The position numbers and the translations under genes are program-made. Below the pieces are notes generated by a model. It had not been told where the DNA came from and ran no database searches. It was given only the letters and a program-made list of their open reading frames with translations. Positions 43,290 through 55,200 of a stretch of 64,000 bases of DNA are shown piece after piece. Origin of the DNA: Lutjanus erythropterus (lineage: Eukaryota; Chordata; Actinopteri; Lutjaniformes; Lutjanidae); the NCBI GenBank assembly GCA_020091685.1, contig CM034610.1, positions 27,192,094 to 27,256,093 of the forward strand, in the 5' to 3' direction. Position 1 is the first letter of the stretch, and each line of letters opens with the position of its first letter.

Positions 43290-46200
43290 ATGACCGCTCG
43301 GGTGAGTCTGTTTGAAGCGAATATTAGATTTTAAACACGAGTGCGCCACGAACGGGAAACACTGAACAGTAAATATAAGTCGTACTTTAAAGGGCTGGAG
43401 GCTTTTATTACACGTAAAGTGAGCCAGCACGGCACTAGCCTGTGTGGCAGAATCACTTGTCATTCAAAACTTCGTAGCTAAGTAGCCCGGAAGAGGAATG
43501 GAGTATCTTATGACCAGTCAGGCTGTTCCTACCATGAAGATCTCTTAACTAGATCTAAATTAATATGTGTAACAGCTTCGGTATTTTAGCCACAGAGTTT
43601 CTAAACTGTATCGTCATATGTTATTGACTTTTATGTGACAGGGCCGCTAAGGGCCATAAATTTTGCTCCAACTGTTAAAGGCTAAATCAATGATAGCTCT
43701 TTGGTGGAAGAAAGGAAGTGTAGCAGCATTAAATGGGTTAAAAAAGGACTAAGAACAACCGCATAAACTGGACTGATGTTGAATGTTCACTTTTCATTAC
43801 ACACAACAGCTGCAGTGTAAACAAAGTGTCTGCATTTGTGTGTCCTGTGCACAAAGTGTCGGTTTACCAGGTACACCATGTTAAAAGTGAACGTATTGTA
43901 GTTTTAATACAACAGCCTACCTTCATGGAGGTTAACCAATCATTTTGTTTAAAAAATACCCGTCACAATTTCACATTGCTTGTTTTGGCAAAATAAAAAA
44001 ATAGCTTGCTATCACGGACAGCTAAGAAAAACAGTAAATATTTACATATGAACAGCTGGAGCAAATAAATTCTTACATTATTGCTTAAAGCTACTACAAG
44101 GAACTTTCAGATTTTTGTTGATTTCGGAGGCTCCTGTTGACAAAAGCAGTTGTTTCCAAACCCCATAACCTCAAAATATAACTTCAAAAGTAAAAATCTC
44201 CTGTTTCTTTTAACTGGTGAACATACTACTCACTGTGACCTAACCTGACAGAATGTAAAAACAAGCTGTGTCAGACATTAAGAACAGCTACATAGAAGCA
44301 TAGATGGTGTTGTTTGCTAAAGTAGGTCATGTAGAGGCATTAACACTGAATTGAGACATTTTCATAACCAATTAAAAACTCCTTGTAGTAGCTTTAAAAG
44401 ACAAGTGTGTAGGATTTAATGGGATCTAGCAGTGAGCTTGCAGATTGCAAACATGTCACCTCCATGGACGTATTAAGAAGAAGAACAGGATACAACCATT
44501 GGAGGTCAGCCCTCACAAATGATGGACTGAAAAAAACAAAACAAAAAAGTCAGTCAGTGTAGGCAGGAGTTTAATCAAGAATATGACAAATCTAAGGATT
44601 TAATTTACTGTGGTCTGTCACCAGTTTCCTCAACAAACCAAGAAGCCCACCTTGTTTTTAATTAGAAATGACACCCTCAGGAAACACCACAAAACAATTC
44701 ATGGGAAAAGTGGACAACACAACACAAGTCTCAAGTTAAGTTGTGATAAATTGCTTTTTGCTATATTTTCTTTTACACAAGTTAAGATTTGGGCCACCAA
44801 AAATGTGCTTTGGCCACCAAATTTAGGGTCTTCGTGGCCAGTTGAGCCATTGCTTAAAAATAGTAGCATCTATCCCTGCTCTGGTTTGTTTTGTTGTTGC
44901 TGTGCTGCACTGCACTGAGAGGTATTCCTTATATTTTGTCCACCCCTATTTTAGCAAGTTGTCTAAATAATTTAAACTGAATACAGTAAACAGCCTCAAA
45001 AATGATCATACAGCTGAATTAACATCTCTCTGAAACAACAATAACTGAGCATCTTAACTTATTTGAGTGTGGGGTTTATTGTAGGCCTCTTGTATTAGAC
45101 TGCATTACTTTTAGCTAGGTGTACCTCATAAACCGGTAACTGAGTGTACAGTTATGCATGTTAGGTTTCATCTGTCTTACCATGAATGCAGTAGCATACC
45201 GTAATGAGAGAGCTGCCCTGATCATATGATCTTTTACACACCTTTCTGTCTCATTAACACTTAAGATTTGAGCTGATTAGAAGGAAACCGTTTAAAGAAT
45301 GTCCTTTACATAATCTCTGGTGCACAGGAAAGACTTTAGATTTTCTTAAAGACACAATCAAAGAGTCACATTTTCAAGTGTCAAGTGTTTATATTATTGT
45401 CACTCTCATTTATTAAAGGAATACAGCTGAAATGCAGTAAAATAAAATAAACATCACATAAAACAAAAATACATGTAATGCAATGAAATGTTATGAAGTG
45501 AATTTCAAATAAATTGCACATTTAGAAGCGCTTTTATTCATACCTTTTATTCCTTGGAAAGAAATTTGACCGCATTTTAATCTTCATTTTGTGCCCTCTA
45601 TTATTATATATTTTGTTGTCATGTTGGGTGTCACCCTGTTTGTCAACCCACAGCAGACAGTATTTTCTGTATCAACCTAGAAATGATCTCTTGAGAGACG
45701 TGACCATGGTGCACCTGCACTCAGTTTACTGTGAAAAGCAACAATCTGAGATTATCAGGACGTCTCAGAGGTTGTTGTTAGCCTAGATGCTGAAATTCTT
45801 GAAACAGGTTAAGCTTAATGTTTTTAGGATGTAGGTCAGCAAGTCATTCTCACTTTGCTGCAAATTAATTGGGTTAATAGAGTGAGAACAATCTTGTTCC
45901 TAGAAAGGCTTAATTAGACTGAGCTTCTCTTGTAACTTAAAATGACTGGGTTGGCAGGATCCTAGCAGATACTCGTATGGCAGCCAAACTACATGTAATA
46001 TATAATAATGACTGTCCTGCATTATGGTGTCTGCTGGAGTTCTGCTTTTTGGGGGGTTGACACAGCTGTTCTTGTGTCACTTAATAACAGATTTTTGCCG
46101 TGTCATTTGCAGTCACACCCCTGCTTAATGCACTACAGCCTTACAAGCTTAAATTCACCCATGGACTTAAATGCATTGCTATTTTCAATTATTTGTAATT

Positions 46201-49200
46201 TGAAAGAACCTTGACACACAGATCTACCATCAAGTTTTCTATCCTGCAGACATTTGCAGTCTTGCCTGATTTGTAGTGGGCCACAAAAACAATATCTGCT
46301 TAGTTGGTACTTTTATTTTCTCTACATTGTGACTAACAAGGCAAAGTAAAAGAATGCTGTGCTTAACTGAACGTTTAGTTGATATTTCACCACAGTGGAT
46401 CATGCAGTGTCTTGCTTCACCATAGCTATGGTGATGCACCCAGACATTAGCTAATAGTGTAGGTCAGACTTGAGTCGCTCAGTGTGAGGCAATGTGGAGT
46501 TTCTGGGAAGATGCATTCCAATAAAGAGCAGAGGTAGAAGAGCTGTGGCTTTACTCTAGTTATAATGATGTTTAAGCTCTTAACATCCCACTGTCATGTC
46601 CCCTTAAGTAGCTTTCAGGTTGTTAAAACCATCTTTTCCACAGGTTTTCTCCACACATTATATATTCTGTGTGCAACTCTTCCTTTTATAGCTGCACTAC
46701 TCCATCAAATAGAAATATTCAAGATGTCTTGTCATTATTTTATGCACTTTTCCCCAAACTTCAGCCTGAAGTATTTGGTATCTTTGGAAACTTTAGGAAC
46801 TGCACTAGAATTTGAAACGAAGTTCTGTGAGTTTGAGCATTGTTTGTCTGCATAGCATGACTTTGTAATGACTGAAACATAAGGAGGTCACAAAATAGGA
46901 GGATTTTTGCTGAACCCTATCATGAGTCTAAAAACCTGAGACATTACTGGCCAAAAAACATGACAGAATCATTCTCATAAGTCAGTCAGGCTAAGCAGAG
47001 CTATCTTTGAAAAAGTCGATAAGAATTCAATAAGTTCGCTGTATGCAGGACGTAATGGTGTCTCTACCTGAGCAGTGTTGAATGTCTCAGATTTGATTGT
47101 TATACCGTATCGACAATCACCGTAATCCATCACATTATAACGGAAAGACAACAGTAACCTCTGCAAAACTGCTCTGTGGGTGAACCTTTTGTGTTCAACA
47201 ATACTTTATTCACCTTCCATTAAAGCTGTTCATGACAGCTACATTGGAGGTTAATCTTTTTGTCAGTACTAATGGAAGCTATTATATCACCAAAGACAGA
47301 CTATCTTAACGATTGTTAAACACTTGACATCTTGTGTTCAGACCTCGCAGGAAGTTTTTTGGTGGCGCCTAACACACAGCTGTACTGAGGGTTTATCAGC
47401 GTGAAGAGATCACCACAGCAACATGCATGTACTGGTGGTTTTGTGAGAGTGATCTTTATGCTGAAGGAGAGTGAGAGCAGAGCCTCAAGAGAGCTGACTT
47501 ATACAGTCTGCCTGTCTCTGTATCCATGCATACGGATTGTAAATACTGTACATTATTATCCAGAACAGTCCACAATACTGGCTTCTAGGGCTGAAACTAA
47601 CAATTATTTTCATCACTGTTTAACAGCTGATTATTTTCCCGTTGAATTGATTAATCGTTAGTCTATAAAATGTCAAAAAATTGTGCAAAATGCTTGCAAA
47701 ATTTGTCCAACCGACTGAAAATCAGTTAGAAGAAGAAGGAGGCATACTTTATTGATCCCCCTTGGGAAATTAGACTGTTCAGTATGTTGTTATTTAGACA
47801 CACAGACCCAGAATATGTAGACATGACCTATAGACGTGCATTGATTTGAGAGATGTCAGAATGAGGGGTTGCCACATGCATGGGTTAGATGCATTGCTCA
47901 AGGGCATCTCTCCATACTGTAGTCTGTGCTGGATTTGCACCGGCCACCGTCAGGTTCTCAAGCCTTGCAGACCGAGCTACTGCTGCCCCAAATTTGACTA
48001 ACCAATCAACTAATCCTAGCAGCTCTACTGGCTTTCACAGTGTTTAAGTAGTGGCACTAGCAGGTTTCGTACTGTACATGAAAAATTAAAGTTTATAACC
48101 ATTAATTCTTTGGTGGTTCACGAGAGGTTGAAGCCGATCCTAGATAAAGTTGGACGAGAGACAGAGTACACCCTGGACAGGTTGTCGGTTCATCACAGGG
48201 CTGACAAACAGAAACAAACAACCATTTACACTCACATTCACACCTAAAAGCAATTTAGAGGCACCAGTCAACCTTTTAACCTGCATGGTTCTATGTGGAA
48301 TTTGCATGTTTTCCTCGTGTCTGCATGGTTTTCCTCTGGGTGCTCCGGCTTCTTCCCACAGTCCAAAGACAAGCAGGTCAAAAGGTTAATTTGTGAATCT
48401 AAGTTGTCTTTTTTTTTTTTTTTTACCATAAACTATGAATCATAACGTTATTAGTTTAAAGAAAAAAGCTTTTAGAGGACTAAAGGGCCGTCCATACCAA
48501 GGACTATAACTAACTATAAGAAATATATTTCTAAAATAGTTCTTACTCTTATAGTTGTGGTGCAGAGTCTTCCATCCACTTGAGTTAGAACGAGTTTCTA
48601 TTTTTATAGTTATAGTTCTTGGTGTGGATGGGCCTTACGAAAGAATCTTGCATGCAACTTAGAAATAGCAACTTTTAAAAACCTGCATCATCCAGATGTC
48701 TGTATATATGGACTCCTGAGTGGAGACACAGTTTGCATTTTTCTCTGCTCTCTTTTCAGATTATGCAAGCGGGTCGATGCCCAACAGACGAACTGTCGTT
48801 GACCAACTGTGCCGTCATCAATGAGAAGGAGACGCAGTTTGAACAGTGAGTGCAAATTCAGTGACGTGAGGAGATGTTGAATGTTTCATTCAGTGACCTA
48901 AGAAATATTTAGTTCAGCAAGTTCAACTATTTAATCCCACATTTCAAAAAACTAAATGACCTATCAAAATCAAAACTTCTTGTATTTGTAATATTTTAAC
49001 CACAGCTTTTTCTTTTTTTTTTTCTTTTTTGATTTGAAGATATTTATCTGTATATATAGGCCTGTATACTGCTAGCAAGTTCGCAGTTCTTCTTTTCATG
49101 GACATTTTTCTTTTGCTTTTATTTTACACCTGCTTTCCCATTCCAAGAAAGCCCCATTGTATTCAACTGAATTGAGTGGGATTTCCCCGGATACATGTAA

Positions 49201-52200
49201 CAGTGCGTCACACTAGAGTAGACGTATGTGTGTGGGTGGAATGGGTGACTGAGCTTTTATTTTTATACCCTTGAATGTTTAACATTAAACTGCTCCAGTA
49301 GAAGATGAAGATAAAATAAGATGATCCTTTATTAGTCCCACAACAGGGATATTTGCAGTGTTAGAGCAGCAAAGATGATATCAAAATAGAAAGAAGAATC
49401 AGTAAAAATCACTAAATAAAAAATAAGCAAACTAGCAATATAAGCAAGAGGAAATATAAAAAATAGAATAGAGGGTAGATATAGAAGAGTAACATCTGGG
49501 TTGACACTTGTTCTCCGCACTTAATCCTGTATTCTGTCTCCTAATTGTTCGTCTCAATGCAGACATGTGACCGTCCGCAATTTAACCCACAAGTATGTGT
49601 TCACCTTGAAGACGCATCCCAGTGTTAACTCTGGGACCATCGCCTTCAGTCTGCCACAGGTAGGTTTCAGTGTTTAAGAGCAAAATGTGTCCTGCCACGC
49701 GATCTCAGCGATTACTGTGACGGGTAGCTGTGTATTGCTGTTAAACTGTTTTCTGCAGGTGTCATCAAGAGCGATTGATTTTGTGAGACATAATGACGTT
49801 TTTTGGTGTATGTAGGTAACAGTTATTCTCTATGTTCCTTGTAAAATGAAGTTTCTGTCTAAGTTATATTTAACAGATGACAATCACAGTTTTCCTTCAC
49901 AAAGTTCTGCTGAACGTCAGTTTTTTTCTGCAAACATATTATAAACCTTGATCGCAGTATGTGACCTGAAGTCAAGATGTCCTCTAGGAAAAGTTGTGCG
50001 TTAGCTTGCGTGGGTGTCTGTGGGCTCTTTGCATGGACCTCTCTGTTTGTCTCAATCTGTCTGTTACTGCTTTTTCCTTTTTTGGCTTTCCTTTCTCTGC
50101 CTGCTCTTCCTCCGTCTATAAACATGGCAGCCACATCGGCACACAGGTACTACTGTAACCTCCTCAAGACGGTCTTATTTCACCGCAAGAAATCATTAAA
50201 GATTATCGACTGATTGATTGACTCATACTTGACATGGTAGCCGTCACTGGCCACCATTGATTACATTGAATATAGTATGTTAGTTTAAAGAAGTGTTGTG
50301 AAATAAGACTGTGCTGCAGAGGATCGTTGCACTGATGTCTCTGTGAAACGCGTAGTGTTGTTCATTTGAAGTGTCTTTTGTCTGTTATCTTTGTTCTACT
50401 GGAAATGTAATCATCTTTATCGTTGGCTAAATGGTAAATAAATGCCCTTTTCATTGCAACAATGTGTCCTAATACAAGAGGAAATAAGAGATGGAACTAG
50501 ATCAGTTACTTTATTTTTCTCCTTACAGAGAAAATGGGCTGGCCTCTCGATTGGACAAGAGGTTGAAGGTAAGCTTCATGTTTATAGTGTAAGAGTGGTG
50601 ATTTTGTTATTCTTAACAAATCACATAAAAACACAACTGATCTTAAGAGTAAGTATTGTGTGTGTATGTCCAAAAATATGTTACTCCTCTGTGTCAAACT
50701 ATTTAACAACGCATCATTGAGCCTTGGTGAGGTGGACCGCCAACCTCTGAACAGAGGGCATTAACATTTTTTTTTTTAAATATAAATTTCATGACGTAAG
50801 AAAGTCCAAAATGGTTGAATCTATGTCAGCATTGAGGCCTTCCAAGGTTCAGGATGATTTAAACAGTAGGTGGTGTTTCGAGCCACTTTCAACCCATGAC
50901 ATGACGATTTTATTAACACCAATATCGTTGTGTTTCATCACAATACAGTGATATAATTTTGTTTACAACTCAAAAAATGAGTTTAAGTGTGCAGTCCCTC
51001 TTTAAATAACGCCGACTCTCTCTGTCTTTCTCAATTTTAATCTATATCTTTATGTATCCATCACATGGATGTATTATACACAGGGTACCAGACCCAAAGA
51101 TGGCGCCTATTCAGTCCAATAGGAATTCCTTACCTGACACATGTGGCAAAAAGGCCCACAGAATATGCAGAGTAGTGTATCTCCTGTGTATCACAGTTTT
51201 TTAAAATTGTTCTTCTCGGCTCTCAGAAAGTTTTGCAAATATAAAATCTCAGTGGATCAAATCTTCATAAAACAAAGACCTTGTTTGCAGTTTGAGGTGT
51301 CATGTCAACAGTTTTCTAACTGTGGTTTGTGGGGAAAATGCTTTCTGGGCTGCAGGGGATACGGGAGCGACCACTGGGAAAAATAAGAAGAAAGACCAAT
51401 CGGAAATGTCCCATCTACGTTTTCTTAACATATGTCTGATTCATCACACATGAAGTCATTATAATGAGTACATAAAAAGTAGGAGTATAACAATACATCG
51501 ATATGGATCAATATAATGATTCAATGTTCAACGATCCAACGTTATTAATGCAAAAGTGAAAATATTGATCACTATCCTCATCTTAAAGATACGCCTTTAT
51601 TTTGAAATTCTCATGCCATGTCTGTGTCACAGATGTCTGGAAGAATTCAGTCATAAAATTGCTGAATCATGATTTAGTTTTTGTTAATATGATGTAAATG
51701 TAACTCATTGTGTTAAATGGTCTTATTGTCCAATAATGATTGCAGACCCCTGAATTGTATTGACTCGAGGCAAACTTGTGATTTACACCCGTATATAAAA
51801 GTTCTCCTTCAGATTTTCTCTCAAGTTTTACTGTATCATTCAGTGTACTTTAAGGTACATCAACATGGCAAATAAAGCTAACCACATAGATACATCTCCT
51901 GCAGATTTAAGACACGGTCACACATGCATGAATTTGCATTATTGCATCATATGGAGTTGACTGATGCAGCTTCAACCAATAGCAGAGACATGCGTGTGGT
52001 GCTCCCCTGCTTTCACACATCTGTGACTGTGCCCTCACAGTAACATCAGTGAACCAAACTGAAGTAGTGTCTTAGGCTTTGTTCAGTCAGCAGAATATGA
52101 ATTATAATGATTTTTATTGTTTCATATAGGAAATACTAACAGGTTAGCAGTGCTTCATGTCTCTCTACAGGCTGCACAGATGTCTGATTGTCTTTTCAGC

Positions 52201-55200
52201 CTTTTGTGATGACTGCCAATAATTTGCCATCTATTGATTAGCAGTGCTTGACGCTCTCTCCTATCTCTGAGTGCCTTTTGAGTCACAGATACCTCCACCA
52301 GCTGAAACATAATAGCCTTTGATATCAAATCTAACCTTCAGACTTTGAAGGATTCATACAGCTAACATGTGACAGACTTTGAAGGCTGCAGTCTTTCTCT
52401 CTGCCAGAAAAACATGTCACCATGCAGACTTCTGATGGTCACATTCAATAGATTGGGAATTACACAAGGGGTAAGTGGGTTTAGCTATTATTTAGATGTC
52501 GTGAAGGGGCGGAGGGAACATGATTTACCCAGCACAGGGAGAGACAGCGTAACAATGTGGGTGGGTGGTGTCACTGCACATCTGGCCATCAGAGGCTGGC
52601 CAGCATCCAGGGAAAGAGAGGGCCCGCTCTTTGATAAAATATTTCACTCAGCTCCCTCAGGCCAAGTGATGCCCAAAATGATGGCCGTTATGATGATACT
52701 GTCTGCACATCAGGCGTGAAAAGGAGGAATGAAAATATAATCCACTGAGTGACAGAATGAACACGCCTCATGATGCTTTAATCTTTCTCGACATTGTCTT
52801 GAGGAAAACAGCAAAGCCGTGGTTCTCTTTATTATTTGATCAGAGGAATATTCTGTCTGTGTCTGTCTGTTTAAACCAGCTATATCATAATATTTGAACA
52901 GTCGATTCATTTTCCATAATGGATAGAATATTTCAGCGGTGTCTCCTGGTAACTGTGATATGAATAATGCAGCAGTGGTGCGGGTGTAATTTTCCTAATT
53001 ACAGCGGTGGAAATATCATCCCAATCTACTGTACAAGCTAGATACTTAGAGAATATCTCATCTCCATAATGAGGCAGTTTGAAGACATGCAGACAATTTG
53101 AATAGTAAACGGGTGCGAAAAGCCATATCAAGTTCAGGCTCTGTGTTGATTGTAGCTGCCTGCTAACAAGGCATTAATTGATTTTGTAGCCACTCCAAAT
53201 GCACAAATGAGCTCAGACCCTGCTGTTTAGTTGGTGTCTAATTGAACATAATAAGACCATAAATATGAGATGTTAGTAGATATGCCATAGAGCTGTGTGT
53301 GTGGTGGGAAACAAAGCTTTCTGAAGCACTCGATCAAGCACTCAAACTGTTTCCAAGCATCTGATACAGTTAAAAATGGCGACATCTGCTGGCCAAACTG
53401 TTGTCATTGCATTATATGGTTGGAATACTGTGATAAAACAGGATGCGAATGATTTTAGTGCTTTCATTATTGTTGTTTTGGTCAGTAGAGCTTGTATTAG
53501 AAAGCTGATCACTTTTTAAACAACTGTTTTTAAATACTGAGGTAGAAACCCCCAAATACTCCTTCACAGCCACTAAAACTCCTGAAAATCCTTCTTTTCT
53601 GTGTGTTTGTGTTCACGCCTCTAGAAGCGCTCAGCTTTTATTTAAGACCTTTTCAGTTTTATAGTCTGGAAAAATTACTTAGGGCCTGATTGTTTGCAAA
53701 TGATAACTCTCTGTGGTCTGGCGAGGAGACAGTACATGTATTATTTTCACTGCACTGTGTCCTGACTGTGTCTGTACTGTCAAGACACTGTGCAGTGTGT
53801 GCAGCTAAAGAGCCGGACACTTTCTTCTTGTTTTGCTTCCCCCAAGTAGCCACTAAAATCAGTAAATGCAGTTTTAATTTCAGTTAGACTGCACAGGAGG
53901 ACTGTCGAACAGGAGGACCTGCAGAAAAACCTGATTTGGGCCATTAATGGGTGGTTCAGCTCTAAGAATGACTAACTATCCCACATCAATGAGAGATGCT
54001 GTTGTCTGAACTACGTTATATAAACCTCACCACCACCTGTCGTTTATTCCTCCCCTCTAGTAACAAACTACAAGTTTGACAAGTCCAAACAGTGTATAAG
54101 CAACATGACAGTGGAAGTTGACTTCCTGCAGAAGAAGAACGCGGACAGCAACCCCTACGACTCGGACAACATGGCCAACGAGTTCATCCAGCACTTCAAC
54201 AACCAGGCCTTCAGCATCGGACAGCAGGTGATCAGGACTTTAGGGGGCTAATAATGTGCCAGCACTGGTGAAGCTCTGAGTTTATTTTAGAATTTAGTGG
54301 AATTACTGACTTCAGGTTTTTAGCTGTGATACTTGAATGAAAGAATGACATGTATGTTCACAGTAAAAGCACAACACATGGATTACAAAATGAGCCAGAT
54401 GGAACAACTGAAATGTTTCAATTGATTTTTTGGCTATGCTAGTATAACTATTTTTGACTTGTCTGATGTAAGAAGAGGTTTTTCTGTCTCTTATCTCACA
54501 TTTTTTTTTGTGGCTCTCTGTGTTTTTTTTCTTTTTCTTTTAGCTGGTGTTTAGTTTCTGTGACAAGCTGTTTGGCTTGATGATAAAGGATATCGAGGCC
54601 ATGGACCCCAGCATCCTAAAGGGAGATAATTCTACCAGCAAGAAACCAAAGGTATCTGGAGAACTGTCCCATAATGTCCTTCTGTACCATTATATAGCAT
54701 ATAATAATTGATTAATTGTTGCAGCTCTAGATACATTTGTATTGATGCACTTTGCCTAGCCATCTAAAAAACATCATGCTCAAACAGTGAAACAAATATT
54801 CAATCCACAACATGACTCAGTCATGCAATACTGCTGCTTCTTTTTATTTAAAGTTTTTCATACACAGAACTTTAAGTTTTGATTGGTCAGCTCTATTCAA
54901 ACATTCAAATTAAGTTGAAATTAATTGCACATGAATGTTTTGCCTTGAGTTTGTCCACACAGCTGATATGATGACAGCACTGCTGACAGGTCTCTCTCAC
55001 ATTGTAGCTACTGTTCATGTGACACACGCTGCTCATCCGTATTACTCGTGACACATCTGTCTTTACGGCATGTTGCTCAACGTTTAGTTAAGCTTTTACG
55101 CGGCAGTTAAAGCTACCGGGTCATACCGGTGTTCTGAATGATAGTCATCTCCTTTGTTTCCTTCCTCAGATTGAGATCGGTCTGTTGCTGGCAAACAGTC

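Noticed and set aside
47900..47990. Possible tRNA gene on the minus strand.
   Set aside because: A- and B-box-like motifs are present, but no cloverleaf with acceptor stem is evident and the sequence continues into a SINE body and LINE-type tail.
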